From Pseudomonas migulae (GTDB taxonomy: Bacteria > Pseudomonadota > Gammaproteobacteria > Pseudomonadales > Pseudomonadaceae): a stretch of 64,000 nt of DNA. The translations under genes and the position numbers were made by a program. The notes below the pieces were generated by a model. It did no database searches, was not told where the DNA came from, and saw nothing but the letters and a program-made list of their open reading frames with translations. The stretch lies in NCBI RefSeq assembly GCF_024169315.1, contig NZ_JALJWR010000001.1:2687501-2751500 (forward strand), in the 5' to 3' direction. Below are positions 28,767 through 40,737 of the stretch, in pieces. Each line of letters begins with the position of its first letter. The first letter of the stretch is position 1.

Positions 28767-29621
28767 TTACTTGATCAGGCCAACCCGCGAGAAATTCGGC
28801 AGGTGACTGAGTTTGGGTTCCGGCCAGCTCATCCAGACTGCGAAGGCCTTGCCGACGATATTCTTGTCGGGAACCATGCCCAGCAGATCCTTGGGAATGT
28901 TCGGATCATCCCAGTAGCGACTGTCGTTCGAGTTGTCGCGGTTGTCGCCCATCATGAAGTAGTGCCCGGCAGGCACGGTCCACGTATGGTCCGGCGATGC
29001 GCGATAGCGGCTCATTTCCTTGCGGATCAGGTGCTCGGCAACGCCGAGTTTTTCCTTGTAGAGCTCTGCGCTGCCCAGCGTGCCCGGCTCGGAGCCGACC
29101 AGTTGTTCGGCGATCGACTCACCGTTGACGAACAGACGCTTGTCGGCGGTGTAGCGAATCTGGTCACCCGGCAGGCCCACTACACGCTTGATGTAGTTGA
29201 CGTTCGGATCGCTCGGGTAGCGGAACACCATCACATCGCCGCGCTGCGGATCACCCACTTCGATGACTTTCCTGTCGATCACCGGCAAGCGGATCCCGTA
29301 GGAAAATTTGTTCACCAGAATGAAGTCGCCGACATCCAGGGTCGGTTTCATCGAGCCGGAAGGAATCTGGAACGGTTCCACCAGGAACGAACGCAGCACC
29401 AGCACGATGAACAACACCGGGAAGAACGACTTGCCGTACTCAACCAGCAACGGCTCTTTGTTCAGTTTTTCGACCACCATCCCGTCAGGCTGGCTGACGC
29501 TGCCCTGATAGGAGGCAATGGCGGCACGCCGACGCGGCGCCAGGAAAACCAGATCGAGCAACGCCAACAGGCCGCAGACGAACACGGCGATGACCAGCAA
29601 CAGCGGGAAATTTAGTGACAT
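28767..29621 (-). CDS. lepB: Signal peptidase I
   Basis: 284 aa. Two N-terminal membrane segments (residues about 4-28 and 66-80), then the catalytic domain: Ser90 in PFQIPSGSMKPTL, the general-base Lys in RGDVMVFRYPSDPNVNYIKRVVGLPGD, and the C-terminal box GHYFMMGDNRDNSNDSRYW. Removes signal peptides from exported proteins in the inner membrane. Five bases after the lepA stop, so in the same transcript. Confidence 0.96.
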   Translation of the reverse strand: MSLNFPLLLVIAVFVCGLLALLDLVFLAPRRRAAIASYQGSVSQPDGMVVEKLNKEPLLVEYGKSFFPVLFIVLVLRSFLVEPFQIPSGSMKPTLDVGDFILVNKFSYGIRLPVIDRKVIEVGDPQRGDVMVFRYPSDPNVNYIKRVVGLPGDQIRYTADKRLFVNGESIAEQLVGSEPGTLGSAELYKEKLGVAEHLIRKEMSRYRASPDHTWTVPAGHYFMMGDNRDNSNDSRYWDDPNIPKDLLGMVPDKNIVGKAFAVWMSWPEPKLSHLPNFSRVGLIK

Positions 29622-29626
29622 AGGAC

Positions 29627-31426
29627 CTAACTATCCAACCTGAGCACTGCAAGGAAGGCTTCTTGTGGAATTTCCACGTTGCCGACTTGCTTCATGCGTT
29701 TCTTACCGGCCTTTTGCTTTTCAAGCAGCTTCTTCTTACGGCTAACGTCACCGCCGTAGCATTTGGCCAATACGTTCTTTCTGAGTGCCTTGACGGTTGT
29801 TCGCGCCACAATCTGACCGCCAATGGCGGCCTGGATTGCCACGTCGAACATCTGCCGCGGAATCAGTTCTTTCATCTTCTCGGTCAACTGGCGACCTTTG
29901 TAGTGCGCATTGTCGCGGTGCACGATCAGCGCCAGGGCGTCGACCTTGTCACCGTTGATCAGCACATCCAGTTTCACCAGACTAGCCGATTGATAACGAT
30001 CGAAATGGTAATCCAGCGAAGCATAGCCGCGGCTGGTGGATTTCAGTCGGTCGAAGAAGTCCAGGACCACTTCGTTCATCGGCAAATCGTAGGTCACCTG
30101 GACCTGAGTACCGAGGAACAGCATGTCGTGCTGCACGCCACGCTTCTCGATGCACAGGGTAATGACGTTGCCCAGGTGCTCTTGCGGCACAAGGATATTG
30201 GCCCGCACGATCGGTTCACGCATGTCTTCGATCGAGGACAGGTCTGGAAGCTTCGACGGGTTATCGACGTAAATCGTTTCACCGGTTTTCAGCAACAGCT
30301 CGAAAATTACCGTCGGCGCCGTGGTGATCAGGTCCAGGTCGTACTCGCGCTCCAGGCGCTCCTGGATGATTTCCATGTGCAGCATGCCGAGGAACCCGCA
30401 ACGGAAGCCGAAGCCCAGGGCATCGGAGCTTTCCGGGGTGTACTGCAGGGACGAGTCGTTGAGCGTGAGCTTTTGCAGGGCTTCGCGGAAATCTTCGAAG
30501 TCGTCGGAGCTGACCGGGAACAGACCAGCGTAGACCTGCGGCTGAATGCGTTTGAAGCCGGGCAGCACGTCAACGTCCGGCGTGGAGCTCAAGGTCAGGG
30601 TGTCACCGACCGGTGCACCGTGAATGTCCTTGATGCCGGCGATGATGAAGCCCACTTCACCGGCCTTCAGGTCAACGGTGGCGGTGTGTTTCGGGTTGAA
30701 CACACCGACGCTGTCCACCAGGTGGATCTTGCCGGTGGATTTGACCAGGATCTTGTCGCCCTTCTTCACACGACCGTGACGCACGCGTACCAGGGAAACA
30801 ACGCCCAGGTAGTTGTCGAACCAGGAGTCGATGATCAACGCTTGCAGCGGATCTTCGTAGTTGCCGGTCGGCGCAGGAATGGTGTGAACCAGGCGTTCGA
30901 GTACTTCGTCGACGCCCAGGCCAGTCTTGGCCGAGCACTCGACCGCGTCGGTGGCATCGATGCCGATGATTTTTTCGATTTCTTCCTTCACGCGGTCCGG
31001 ATCGGCCTGTGGCAGGTCGATCTTGTTCAGGACCGGCATGACTTCCAGGCCCTGCTCGATCGCGGTGTAGCAGTTGGCGACCGATTGCGCTTCAACGCCC
31101 TGACCGGCGTCGACCACCAGCAGTGCGCCTTCACAGGCCGCCAGCGACCGGCTGACTTCGTAGGTGAAGTCAACGTGGCCCGGGGTGTCAATGAAGTTCA
31201 GCTGGTACTTGATGCCGTCGCGAGCGGTGTAATACAGGGTGACGCTGTGGGCCTTGATGGTGATCCCGCGTTCACGTTCCAGGTCCATGGAGTCCAGCAC
31301 CTGGGCTTCCATTTCGCGCTCGGCAAGGCCGCCGCACATCTGGATGAAGCGATCGGCCAGCGTCGACTTGCCATGGTCAATGTGGGCGATGATGGAGAAA
31401 TTGCGGATATGACTCAAATCACTCAC
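29627..31426 (-). CDS. lepA: Elongation factor 4 (LepA)
   Basis: 599 aa, standard length. Ribosome-associated GTPase: P-loop [37 protein letters not shown], then the EF4-specific C-terminal domain ([32 protein letters not shown]). First gene of the lepA-lepB-rnc-era-recO-pdxJ series. In other pseudomonads it often follows the algU-mucABD genes; here it directly follows the lptG terminator. Confidence 0.97.
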   Translation of the reverse strand: MSDLSHIRNFSIIAHIDHGKSTLADRFIQMCGGLAEREMEAQVLDSMDLERERGITIKAHSVTLYYTARDGIKYQLNFIDTPGHVDFTYEVSRSLAACEGALLVVDAGQGVEAQSVANCYTAIEQGLEVMPVLNKIDLPQADPDRVKEEIEKIIGIDATDAVECSAKTGLGVDEVLERLVHTIPAPTGNYEDPLQALIIDSWFDNYLGVVSLVRVRHGRVKKGDKILVKSTGKIHLVDSVGVFNPKHTATVDLKAGEVGFIIAGIKDIHGAPVGDTLTLSSTPDVDVLPGFKRIQPQVYAGLFPVSSDDFEDFREALQKLTLNDSSLQYTPESSDALGFGFRCGFLGMLHMEIIQERLEREYDLDLITTAPTVIFELLLKTGETIYVDNPSKLPDLSSIEDMREPIVRANILVPQEHLGNVITLCIEKRGVQHDMLFLGTQVQVTYDLPMNEVVLDFFDRLKSTSRGYASLDYHFDRYQSASLVKLDVLINGDKVDALALIVHRDNAHYKGRQLTEKMKELIPRQMFDVAIQAAIGGQIVARTTVKALRKNVLAKCYGGDVSRKKKLLEKQKAGKKRMKQVGNVEIPQEAFLAVLRLDS

Positions 31427-31532
31427 GGATCAACACTCAAAAAGGCTGCAGGCATAGCCCGCCGAAAAATAGCCGGGAATTGTACCTGATCCACGGCGCA
31501 AGCGTCACGTTCGCAGGTCAGACGGCACCTAC

Positions 31533-31568
31533 AAAAAACGCCCCGGTCTTGCGACAGGGGCGTTTTTT
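31533..31568. terminator. Strong bidirectional intrinsic terminator downstream of lptG
   Basis: Perfect 12-bp stem AAAAAACGCCCC / GGGGCGTTTTTT with a 12-base loop, 30 bases after the lptG stop and before the lepA promoter region. Confidence 0.9.
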
Positions 31569-31598
31569 ATGGGTATCGAGGGCGGAAAACAGCCGTTA

Positions 31599-32660
31599 TC
31601 AACCGGCCCGGCGCAGCAACCAGACCCCGGCCAGGGCGCACACACCCGCCGGCACCAGCACCGCAAACAGCGGCGAGAAGCCGAACACCAGGCTCGAAGG
31701 CCCCAGCAGATCCTGGACGATGCGGAAGGTGAAGCCCACCAGCACGCCGGTGAATACCCGCTGACCGAGGGTCACCGAACGCAGCGGACCGAAAATGAAG
31801 GAGATCGCCATCAGCACCAGGGCGGCAGTGACCAGCGGTTGCAACACCTTGACCCAAAATGCCAGCCAGTACCGGCCATTGTTCAGCCCCTGATCCGCCA
31901 GATAGTGGATGTAACCCCACAAACCGGTGATCGACAGCGAATCGGGCGACATCACCACGGTGCTCAGCAGCTGCGGGCTCAGTGCCACGTTCCAGCGCTC
32001 GACCGGTGTAGTCACCACTTCGGTGCTCTTGTCATGGAACAGCGTGGTCGTGACATCGCTCAACTGCCAGTGATCCTTGTCGAACTCTGCACGCTTGGCG
32101 AAGCTCGAGGACAGCATGTGGCGCTGATCGTCGAAGCGATAACGGGTCACGCCGTACAGCAGACCGTTAGGCTGCACCGAGTTGACGTGGATGAACTCGT
32201 CACCCTGACGGTGCCACAGGCCATGCTTGGCGCTTTGCGCATCGCCACTGCCCTGAGCCAGCGAGCGATTGGCCTGCGCCGTGCTTTCGGTTGCCGGTGC
32301 GATGTACTCGCCGATCAACAGACCGACCAGCATCAGGATCAGCATCGGTTTCATCACCGCCCAGACGATCCGCCCGACCGACACGCCCGCGGCGCGCATG
32401 ATGGTCAGTTCGCTGTGGCTGGCCAGACTGCCGAGGCCGATCAGGCAGCCGATCAGCGCCGCCATCGGCAACATGTCATAGAGACGGCGCGGGGCCGTCA
32501 GCAGGACATAGCTCAACACATCGACCAGGGTGTAGGTGTCGCTGACATCACCCATCTCGTCGATGAAGGCAAACAGTGTCGCCAGGCCGAGAATGATCCC
32601 CAGTACCGCCAGGATCGCGACGAAGACGCTGCTGCCGATGTAGCGATCGAGCTTAACCAC
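31599..32660 (-). CDS. lptG: LPS export ABC transporter permease LptG
   Basis: 353 aa, YjgP/YjgQ family: N-terminal membrane helices (SSVFVAILAVLGIILGLATLFAF; LIGCLIGLGSLASHSELTIMRAAGVS, the coupling helix), a periplasmic jellyroll domain of about 150 residues, and three C-terminal helices ending in PAGVCALAGVWLLRRAG. With LptF and LptB it extracts LPS from the inner membrane. Its start overlaps the lptF stop by eight bases. Confidence 0.95.
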   Translation of the reverse strand: MVKLDRYIGSSVFVAILAVLGIILGLATLFAFIDEMGDVSDTYTLVDVLSYVLLTAPRRLYDMLPMAALIGCLIGLGSLASHSELTIMRAAGVSVGRIVWAVMKPMLILMLVGLLIGEYIAPATESTAQANRSLAQGSGDAQSAKHGLWHRQGDEFIHVNSVQPNGLLYGVTRYRFDDQRHMLSSSFAKRAEFDKDHWQLSDVTTTLFHDKSTEVVTTPVERWNVALSPQLLSTVVMSPDSLSITGLWGYIHYLADQGLNNGRYWLAFWVKVLQPLVTAALVLMAISFIFGPLRSVTLGQRVFTGVLVGFTFRIVQDLLGPSSLVFGFSPLFAVLVPAGVCALAGVWLLRRAG

Positions 32661-33780
32661 GGGCCACCTCCAGCGCGGCGCGGCGACTTGCCCGCTTCAA
32701 CTGCAAGGGTTCCCAATAGAGCAGGCCCAGGCCGATGGCCAGGAAAATCCCGTGAACCCACCACAGGCCCAGCGCGGGCGGGATCTTGCCTTTTTCGAGG
32801 GCGCCGCGAGCGGCAATCAGGATGCTCAGGTAAGCCATATAAAGAAGAATCGCCGGCAGCAGCTTGAGGAAACGGCCCTGGCGCGGATTGACCCGCGACA
32901 GCGGCACCGCCATCAAGGTCACGATGAAGACCAGCAACGGCAACGACAGGCGCCATTGCAGTTCGGTGCGGGAACGCAGGTCGTCGCTGCCGAACAGGGA
33001 GCTGGTGGGCATTGCATCACGGTCGGTGACTTCGTCGCTCACGTCCGGTTTAGGCAGCAATACGCCGTACTCTTCGTACTTGATCGCACGGTAGTTGGCC
33101 TGCCCCGGGTTACCGTCGTAGCGATAGCCATTGTCGAGAATCAGGTAACGGTTACCGTCGGGGCGGATTTCCTGACGACCCTTTTCGGCGACCAGCACGG
33201 AAATCCCGCGGTCCTTCTTCTCGGACGAGACATTCTTTTGCGAAATGAACACGCCGCCCAGGTGGATGCGGTCATCCGACAGCGTTTCGGTGTAGGTCAC
33301 CCGGGTTCCGTCACGCAACGCCTGGAAGCGACCCGGTTCAAGGGTATCGAACTCGGTCAGGGCGTCCTGCTTGTTCAGCAGCAACTGGAACTGATTGGCA
33401 CCCTGTGGCGCCAGGCTCAGGCTCAGCCAGGCCACCACCAGCGCAACCAGCGTGGCCGGGAACAGCGTCATGGTGAACAGGCGTTGCTGGCTCATGCCAG
33501 TGGCCGACAGCACGGTCATTTCGCTTTCGAGGTACAGGCGACCGTAGGCCAGCAGAATCCCGAGGAACAGGCCCAGCGGCAGGATCAGCTGCAGGAAGCC
33601 CGGCAGACGAAAGCCCATGATCAGGAACAGCGAGCCCGGGTCCAGAAGGCCGGCGGCCGCCTGGGCGAGGTATTTGATGAAGCGCCCGCTCATGATGATG
33701 ACCAGCAGCACGGCGCTGACGGCGCTCAAGGTCAACAGGACTTCGCGGGACAGATAACGGAAGACAATCAAACCAGACAC
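32653..33780 (-). CDS. lptF: LPS export ABC transporter permease LptF
   Basis: 375 aa, same fold as LptG: MSGLIVFRYLSREVLLTLSAVSAVLLVIIMSG, coupling region LAYGRLYLESEMTVLSATGMSQ, a periplasmic domain, and three C-terminal helices (LSLPLLVFIVTLMAVPLSRVNPRQGRF). Forms the LptB2FG complex. The gap to divergent pepA (33781-34074) contains both promoters, but I could not assign a clear -35/-10 pair. Confidence 0.95.
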   Translation of the reverse strand: MSGLIVFRYLSREVLLTLSAVSAVLLVIIMSGRFIKYLAQAAAGLLDPGSLFLIMGFRLPGFLQLILPLGLFLGILLAYGRLYLESEMTVLSATGMSQQRLFTMTLFPATLVALVVAWLSLSLAPQGANQFQLLLNKQDALTEFDTLEPGRFQALRDGTRVTYTETLSDDRIHLGGVFISQKNVSSEKKDRGISVLVAEKGRQEIRPDGNRYLILDNGYRYDGNPGQANYRAIKYEEYGVLLPKPDVSDEVTDRDAMPTSSLFGSDDLRSRTELQWRLSLPLLVFIVTLMAVPLSRVNPRQGRFLKLLPAILLYMAYLSILIAARGALEKGKIPPALGLWWVHGIFLAIGLGLLYWEPLQLKRASRRAALEVARG

Positions 33781-34017
33781 TCCAGGGTTGTCAGGCTAAG
33801 GCGGCCAAACAAGCAAACGTATCAGGCAGCCCGCAGGACAGAGCCGCCGAAAAAAGTTGGCGCATTATCCTGTGATTGGGTGCGCCTGTCACTGCGCACG
33901 CTCAAGCAGGCGGCTAAAGCGTAGAAGATCGTACAACCGAGGGTTGTCAGGCTCGGGGCCCGAGGTTCAAACTGCGGCCTTTGTCGCAGGCCGTGACTTG
34001 CGTCTTTCTATCTGTAA

Positions 34018-35565
<1,548 letters not shown>

Positions 35566-35625
35566 AACCGATGACCTTGGGCGGCGTTGCTCTCGGGCGA
35601 CGCCGCTCCAGGCTCAGGAACCGCA

Positions 35626-36054
35626 ATGACCAAAGTCGACTTCTATATCCTGCCCAGCGCCGATCCTTCGGCGCGGCTGGATTTCGCCTGCAAGCTCACC
35701 GAAAAAGCCTGGCGCATGGGCCACCGCATCTACCTGCATTGCAGCGATGCCGCCCAGCGTGACGACCTCGATGCGCGCCTCTGGGCCTTCAAGGGCGAAA
35801 GCTTCGTGCCCCACGGCCCCGCCGAAAGCGAACCGGACGGCCTGATTGTGCTGGGGCTTGGCGATGACTGCGGTCAACATCAGGACCTGCTGGTCAACCT
35901 TGACCTGAAAGTCCTGGCGTTTGCCAACAAGTTCGCCCGCGTGGCGGAAGTGGTGGTGGAAGATCCGGCGATTCGCACGGCGGCGCGGGAGAGTTTCCGT
36001 TTCTACCGCGAACAGGGCTATCCTCTGCAAGATCACCGTTTACAGCGACTCTGA
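35626..36054 (+). CDS. holC: DNA polymerase III chi subunit
   Basis: 142 aa from the ATG at 35626 (MTKVDFYILPSADPSARLDFACKL). Links the clamp loader to SSB. Conserved HolC pattern visible: KAWRMGHRIYLHCSD, LDARLWAFKGESFVPHG, and FANKFARVAEVVVEDP. A TTG further upstream is less likely, lacking similarity. The next gene starts eight bases after its stop. Confidence 0.93.
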   Translation: MTKVDFYILPSADPSARLDFACKLTEKAWRMGHRIYLHCSDAAQRDDLDARLWAFKGESFVPHGPAESEPDGLIVLGLGDDCGQHQDLLVNLDLKVLAFANKFARVAEVVVEDPAIRTAARESFRFYREQGYPLQDHRLQRL

Positions 36055-36062
36055 GCATTCCG

Positions 36063-36452
36063 ATGGACACTCCAAAACCGCTGCAAAAGTCCGCGCACCT
36101 GCTGGACGACCTCGAGTCGATTCGCCAATTGCTCGGCGACGATAACCTGCAACCGCCGCTGCTGACCGACACGGTCGAGGACGGTGACCAGGAACAGATT
36201 CCGATGCTGTTCGACACGGTCAGCGCGTCTCAGCCAACCGTCGAACCGACTCCACCCGCCGCTGCCACAGCGCCAGCCGCCACCCCCGGCAAGAACCCCG
36301 ACGACTTGCTGCACCTGGACAGCGAACTGCGCGCCGCCGCGCAATTGATCATGCAAGACGTGATCGACGACTTCGCCCCGCATATCGAAACCGAAATCAA
36401 ACGCCGCCTCAGCGCGCGCCTGGAACGGTTGTTGAGCCAATACAACGACTGA
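36063..36452 (+). CDS. Conserved acidic protein downstream of holC
   Basis: 129 aa, no enzyme motif recognised. Three parts: an acidic N-terminal stretch (LLDDLESIRQLLGDD), a Pro/Ala/Thr-rich linker at about 58-77 (TVEPTPPAAATAPAAT), and a C-terminal amphipathic helical region (AAQLIMQDVIDDFAPHIETEIKRRLSARLERLLSQY). Its fixed place between holC and valS in pseudomonads, and the eight-base gap, suggest it is co-expressed with holC. A link to the replisome is inference only. Confidence 0.75.
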   Translation: MDTPKPLQKSAHLLDDLESIRQLLGDDNLQPPLLTDTVEDGDQEQIPMLFDTVSASQPTVEPTPPAAATAPAATPGKNPDDLLHLDSELRAAAQLIMQDVIDDFAPHIETEIKRRLSARLERLLSQYND

Positions 36453-36465
36453 GTCACCTGCGGGA

Positions 36466-36496
36466 GATTCTATATTTGCCCCCCAGATATAGAATC
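36466..36496. other. Inverted repeat after the holC operon
   Basis: Perfect 10-bp arms GATTCTATAT / ATATAGAATC with an 11-base spacer rich in C, 13 bases after the last stop. No T run follows, so its role as terminator is uncertain. The remaining bases up to 36868 hold no gene and turn AT-rich towards the tmRNA promoter. Confidence 0.5.
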
Positions 36497-36868
36497 CGGC
36501 TCCCGATTTCTGCACGCCTGATCGCGCACGATTGGGAGAGGCTGCAAAATTCTGCTCGCCCCTGCGTCTTTTTTAACAGGCGACAGAAGTTGAGCATCGC
36601 CGCTTCATCGAAAATCCCGATTCAGATGCGAACTCGAGAACTGGCGCAAAATCATGGGCCGCTTAAAGTGCATCTTCTATCGCAGGATCTTTGCAGCCCG
36701 CATTGATACAGGCACTTCCTTAAAACCCTAAAGCCTTTTTCAGAGTTTAAACTTGTAAACACCCTCTTATAAAACAATTCGAATTAACAGATTATTCCCC
36801 TCGAGCAATTACTGCACCAACCAACTAAAGTCTTTCAAAAAACGCTCATCACCCCACAAATAAACCTG

Positions 36869-36897
36869 TTGATTATTTATATAAGTCTTCTTATATT
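36869..36897 (+). promoter_or_regulatory. Sigma-70 promoter of tmRNA gene
   Basis: TTGATT (36869-36874), 17-base spacer, TATATT (36892-36897) in an AT-rich stretch. The -10 box lies 21 bases before the mature 5' end of the tmRNA, leaving a short leader for 5' processing. Confidence 0.65.
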
Positions 36898-36917
36898 TCC
36901 CCTGCCTTAGCGCACTT

Positions 36918-37323
36918 GGGGCCGATCAGGATTCGACGTCGGTAACAAAACTCTAGGGGCATGCCGAGTGGGTAACAGCACTCGTAAACCCACTGTTACA
37001 TACTTAATAGTTGCCAAACTTGCCAACTACGGTGCTCCTGCAGTAAACGATTCCTTCTTCAAGGAAAAGCTCTACGCCTAAGCACTTCTGGCCGCCTCGG
37101 CGCCAGCAATCACCAGGGGATTTCTGTAAACCCGACCTGATTGTCATTTAGAACAGAATCGCCGCGTAGTGTGCTGTGGACGTAACGGCTAAATATTACA
37201 CAGCTCGCCCCAAGCGCCCTGCCCCTCGGGTAGCGACGGGTTAACTTAATTGAACGGGCTAAGCATGTAGAACCGACAGCGGAGTACTGGCGGACGGGGG
37301 TTCAAATCCCCCCGGCTCCACCA
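36918..37323 (+). ncRNA. ssrA: Transfer-messenger RNA with atypical tag frame
   Basis: 406 nt. Rescues stalled ribosomes with SmpB. The tRNA-like end is intact: 5' GGGGCCGAUCAGGAUUCGAC pairs with 3' GGCUCC followed by encoded ACCA, the third pair is G-U, and the T arm is GGGGGUUCAAAUCCCCC. Pseudoknot segments around 36960-37000 and downstream of the tag (CAGGGGAUUUCUGUAAACCC) match the Pseudomonas form. The resume point follows UAAUAGUU, so the tag is read from GCC at 37013 to UAA at 37079-37081. That gives 22 encoded residues beginning AKLANYGAP and ending KEKLYA, longer than the usual ~10-13 and lacking the LAA-type end. Sequence TTGCCAA occurs twice near the start of the tag. Confidence 0.95.
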
Positions 37324-37425
37324 AATGAAGTTACTACTTCACCCATTTGCTGACAAATGTCATTGGCAGCGAAAAAGGTCATCTGGAGAGGTGGCCGCCA
37401 GGTCGTCAGAAGTGATGACCGATTT

Positions 37426-37454
37426 AAAGCCATCCTCCGGGATGGCTTTTTTTT
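37426..37454 (+). terminator. Intrinsic terminator of the tmRNA gene
   Basis: AAAGCCATCC / GGATGGCTTT stem, 4-base loop and a run of eight T. It lies in the 337-bp gap between ssrA and valS; the rest of that gap holds no gene. A TATACT at 37612-37617 may be the valS -10 box. Confidence 0.9.
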
Positions 37455-37660
37455 GCTCTTTTTTTACCGCATTCAAGAGACAACAGAAGCAAGTAACGAG
37501 ATTTGATTGCCTCTCCCAGTGGTCGATGCCAAAAGGACGCGCCGACAAATCCCGTCGCCCAAATGCCCCTGCGCCTGTCCGCCCCTGCTCGCCCTGCGCC
37601 CCATGCCCCGCTATACTCGTCGGCTTTTCCTGAATTAATGCCAATAGGGTCCCGCCGCGC

Positions 37661-40507
37661 ATGGATAAGACCTACCAGCCGCACGCCATTGAAACTTCCT
37701 GGTACAACACCTGGGAGTCAGAGAATTACTTCGCCCCGCAAGGCGCGGGCGAGTCCTACACCATCATGATCCCGCCGCCGAACGTCACCGGCAGCCTGCA
37801 CATGGGTCACGGCTTCAATAACGCGATCATGGATGCCCTGATCCGTTTCCGCCGCATGCAGGGTCGCAACACCCTGTGGCAGCCGGGTACCGACCACGCC
37901 GGTATCGCCACGCAAATGCTGGTGGAGCGTCAACTCGAAGCCCAGGGCCAGAATCGTCACGACCTGGGCCGTGAGAAATTCCTCGAAAAAGTCTGGGAAT
38001 GGAAGGATCAGTCCGGCGGCAACATCAGCCGTCAGATCCGCCGTCTCGGCTCGTCCGTGGATTGGGGCCGTGAGCGCTTCACCATGGACGACGGTCTCTC
38101 GGAAGCCGTTAAAGAAGCGTTCGTGCGCCTGCACGAAGACGGCTTGATCTATCGCGGCAAGCGTCTGGTCAACTGGGACACCAAGTTGCACACGGCGATT
38201 TCCGACCTCGAAGTGGAAAACCACGACGAGAAAGGTTTCCTGTGGAACCTGAAGTACCCGCTGGCCGACGGCGTGAAGACCGCTGAAGGCAATGATTACC
38301 TGATCGTCGCGACCACTCGCCCGGAAACCATGCTCGGCGACGCCGCCGTGGCGGTTAACCCGAACGATGAACGCTACAAGGCCCTGATCGGTAAATTTGT
38401 CGAGCTGCCGCTGGTCGGCCGCCGCATCCCGATCATTGCCGACGATTACTGCGATCCGGAATTCGGCACCGGCTGCGTGAAAATCACCCCGGCCCACGAT
38501 TTCAACGACTACGAAGTCGGCAAGCGCCACAACCTGCCGCTGCTGAACATCTTCGACAAAAACGCTGCCGTTCTGCCGGCCTGCCAGGTGTTCAACCTCG
38601 ACGGCACGCTGAACGAAAGCATCGACGGCAAGATCCCGGCCGAATACGTCGGCCTCGACCGCTTCGAAGCGCGCAAGCAGATCGTTGCAGCGTTCGATGC
38701 CGCCGGCCTGCTGGTCAGCGTCAACGATCACGCGCTGAAAGTGCCGAAAGGCGACCGTTCCGGCACGATCATCGAGCCGTGGCTGACCGACCAGTGGTAC
38801 GTGTCGACCAAACCATTGGCCGAACCTGCGATCGCCGCCGTTGAAGACGGCCGCATCCAGTTCGTGCCCAAGCAGTACGAAAACATGTACTTCTCGTGGA
38901 TGCGCGACATCCAGGATTGGTGCATCAGCCGTCAGCTGTGGTGGGGCCACCGGATTCCGGCCTGGTACGACGAGTCGGGCAAAGTCTATGTCGGTCGTGA
39001 TGAAGCCGAAGTGCGCGCCAAGAACAACCTGGGCCCGGACGTTGCGCTGCAACAGGACAACGACGTTCTCGACACCTGGTTCAGTTCGGGCCTATGGACG
39101 TTCTCCACGCTCGGCTGGCCAGAGCAGACCGAATTCCTGAAGAAATTCCACTCAACCGACGTGCTGGTGACCGGCTTCGACATCATTTTCTTCTGGGTTG
39201 CCCGGATGATCATGCTCACCATGCATTTGGTGAAGAACGAAGACGGCACGCCGCAGGTTCCGTTCAAGACGGTTTACGTTCACGGTCTGGTGCGAGATGG
39301 CCAGGGCCAGAAGATGTCCAAGTCCAAGGGCAACGTCCTGGACCCGCTGGACATCATCGACGGTATCGAGCTGGAAGATCTGGTGCAGAAACGCACCTCC
39401 GGCATGATGCAGCCGAAACTGGCGAAGAAGATCGAGAAGCAGACCCGCGACGAATTCGCCGACGGTATCGCCAGCTACGGCACCGATGCCCTGCGCTTCA
39501 CTTTCTGCTCGCTGGCATCCACCGGTCGCGACATCAAGTTCGACATGGGTCGCGTCGAAGGCTATCGCAACTTCTGCAACAAGATCTGGAACGCCGCACG
39601 CTACGTGCTGGACAAGGGCGAAGACTGCGGTCAGAACGGCGAAGCCTACGAACTGTCGCTGGCGGATCGCTGGATCATTTCGCAGCTGCAACGCACCGAA
39701 GCCGAAGTGACCCGCCAACTCGACCAGTTCCGCTTCGACCTCGCGGCACAAGCCTTGTACGAGTTCATCTGGAACCAGTATTGCGACTGGTACCTGGAAC
39801 TGTCCAAGCCTGTGCTCTGGGACGAAAACGCGCCGGTTGAACGTCAGCGCGGTACTCGTCGCACGCTGGTTCGCGTCCTTGAAGTCGCGCTGCGTCTGGC
39901 GCACCCGTTCATGCCGTTCATCACCGAAGAAATCTGGCAGCGCATCGCGCCGCTGGCCGGTATCGAAGGCAAGACGATCATGCTGCAGCCTTGGCCAGTG
40001 GCCAATGAAGAGCGCATCGATCCGGCGGCCGAGAACGATATCGAGTGGCTCAAGGAACTGATGCTCGGCACGCGCAACATCCGTGGTGAAATGAACATTG
40101 GGCCGGGCAAGCCGCTGAACCTGTTCCTGAAAAACGTCAGCGCTGAAGATCAGCGTCGTCTCACCGAGAACGAAGCCCTGTTGAAGAAACTGGCTCGCCT
40201 CGAATCCATCACCGTTCTGGCTGCCGGCGAAGAAGCACCGCTGTCCGCCACCGCGCTGGTGGGCGAGATGGAAGTGCTGGTGCCGATGGCCGGCCTGATC
40301 GACAAGGACGCCGAGCTGGCGCGCCTGGACAAGGAAATCCTGCGTCTGCAGGGCGAAGTCCAGCGCGTGGGCGGCAAGCTGTCCAACGCCGGTTTCGTCG
40401 ACAAGGCCCCGGCCGAAGTCATCGACAAAGAACGCGCCAAACTGGCTGAAGCCGAACAGGCTTTGGGCAAGCTGGCCGAGCAGCATGCGCGGATTGCCAG
40501 TCTGTAA
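37661..40507 (+). CDS. valS: Valyl-tRNA synthetase
   Basis: 948 aa, class I synthetase of usual length. HIGH-type motif HMGHGFN in [15 protein letters not shown], editing (CP1) domain with [15 protein letters not shown] motif as [10 protein letters not shown], anticodon-binding domain, and a C-terminal coiled-coil arm ([27 protein letters not shown]). Charges tRNA-Val. Start ATG at 37661 preceded by AATAGGGTC. Downstream of ssrA with its own terminator in between, so probably its own promoter. Confidence 0.97.
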   Translation: MDKTYQPHAIETSWYNTWESENYFAPQGAGESYTIMIPPPNVTGSLHMGHGFNNAIMDALIRFRRMQGRNTLWQPGTDHAGIATQMLVERQLEAQGQNRHDLGREKFLEKVWEWKDQSGGNISRQIRRLGSSVDWGRERFTMDDGLSEAVKEAFVRLHEDGLIYRGKRLVNWDTKLHTAISDLEVENHDEKGFLWNLKYPLADGVKTAEGNDYLIVATTRPETMLGDAAVAVNPNDERYKALIGKFVELPLVGRRIPIIADDYCDPEFGTGCVKITPAHDFNDYEVGKRHNLPLLNIFDKNAAVLPACQVFNLDGTLNESIDGKIPAEYVGLDRFEARKQIVAAFDAAGLLVSVNDHALKVPKGDRSGTIIEPWLTDQWYVSTKPLAEPAIAAVEDGRIQFVPKQYENMYFSWMRDIQDWCISRQLWWGHRIPAWYDESGKVYVGRDEAEVRAKNNLGPDVALQQDNDVLDTWFSSGLWTFSTLGWPEQTEFLKKFHSTDVLVTGFDIIFFWVARMIMLTMHLVKNEDGTPQVPFKTVYVHGLVRDGQGQKMSKSKGNVLDPLDIIDGIELEDLVQKRTSGMMQPKLAKKIEKQTRDEFADGIASYGTDALRFTFCSLASTGRDIKFDMGRVEGYRNFCNKIWNAARYVLDKGEDCGQNGEAYELSLADRWIISQLQRTEAEVTRQLDQFRFDLAAQALYEFIWNQYCDWYLELSKPVLWDENAPVERQRGTRRTLVRVLEVALRLAHPFMPFITEEIWQRIAPLAGIEGKTIMLQPWPVANEERIDPAAENDIEWLKELMLGTRNIRGEMNIGPGKPLNLFLKNVSAEDQRRLTENEALLKKLARLESITVLAAGEEAPLSATALVGEMEVLVPMAGLIDKDAELARLDKEILRLQGEVQRVGGKLSNAGFVDKAPAEVIDKERAKLAEAEQALGKLAEQHARIASL

Positions 40508-40522
40508 CGGCAAATCGCAATG

Positions 40523-40554
40523 AAAAGGGAGGCCCGCAACGGCCTCCCTTTTTT
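40523..40554 (+). terminator. Intrinsic terminator of valS
   Basis: AAGGGAGGCC / GGCCTCCCTT stem with 6-base loop and T run, 16 bases after the stop. Confidence 0.9.
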
Positions 40555-40575
40555 GTGCCCGCCACTTTTTGCTTT

Positions 40576-40667
40576 CTGTAGGAGCGAGGCTTGCCCGCGA
40601 AGGTCGCGATACGGTCAAACAGACATACCGCGTTATCGTTCTTCGCGGGCAAGCCTCGCTCCTACAG
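40576..40667. repeat. Inverted pair of REP repeats downstream of valS
   Basis: CTGTAGGAGCGAGGCTTGCC...CGAAG and its exact inverted copy with a ~38-base spacer; same family as 16374, 25082 and 63724. Confidence 0.88.
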
Positions 40668-40737
40668 GATCCCCGCCGGGTCATCGACTGTGGGACAATA
40701 CCCGCCACTTTTAGCCATACCCGAATCGACCACGCCC

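Noticed and set aside
29663-31489. 608-codon frame antisense to lepA
   Set aside because: Shadow frame; lepA has full family motifs on the other strand.
36918-37323. tRNA-like end as an ordinary tRNA gene, or an integration site of an island
   Set aside because: The 5' part, the pseudoknots and the tag frame show a tmRNA; no integrase or island lies downstream, valS follows directly.
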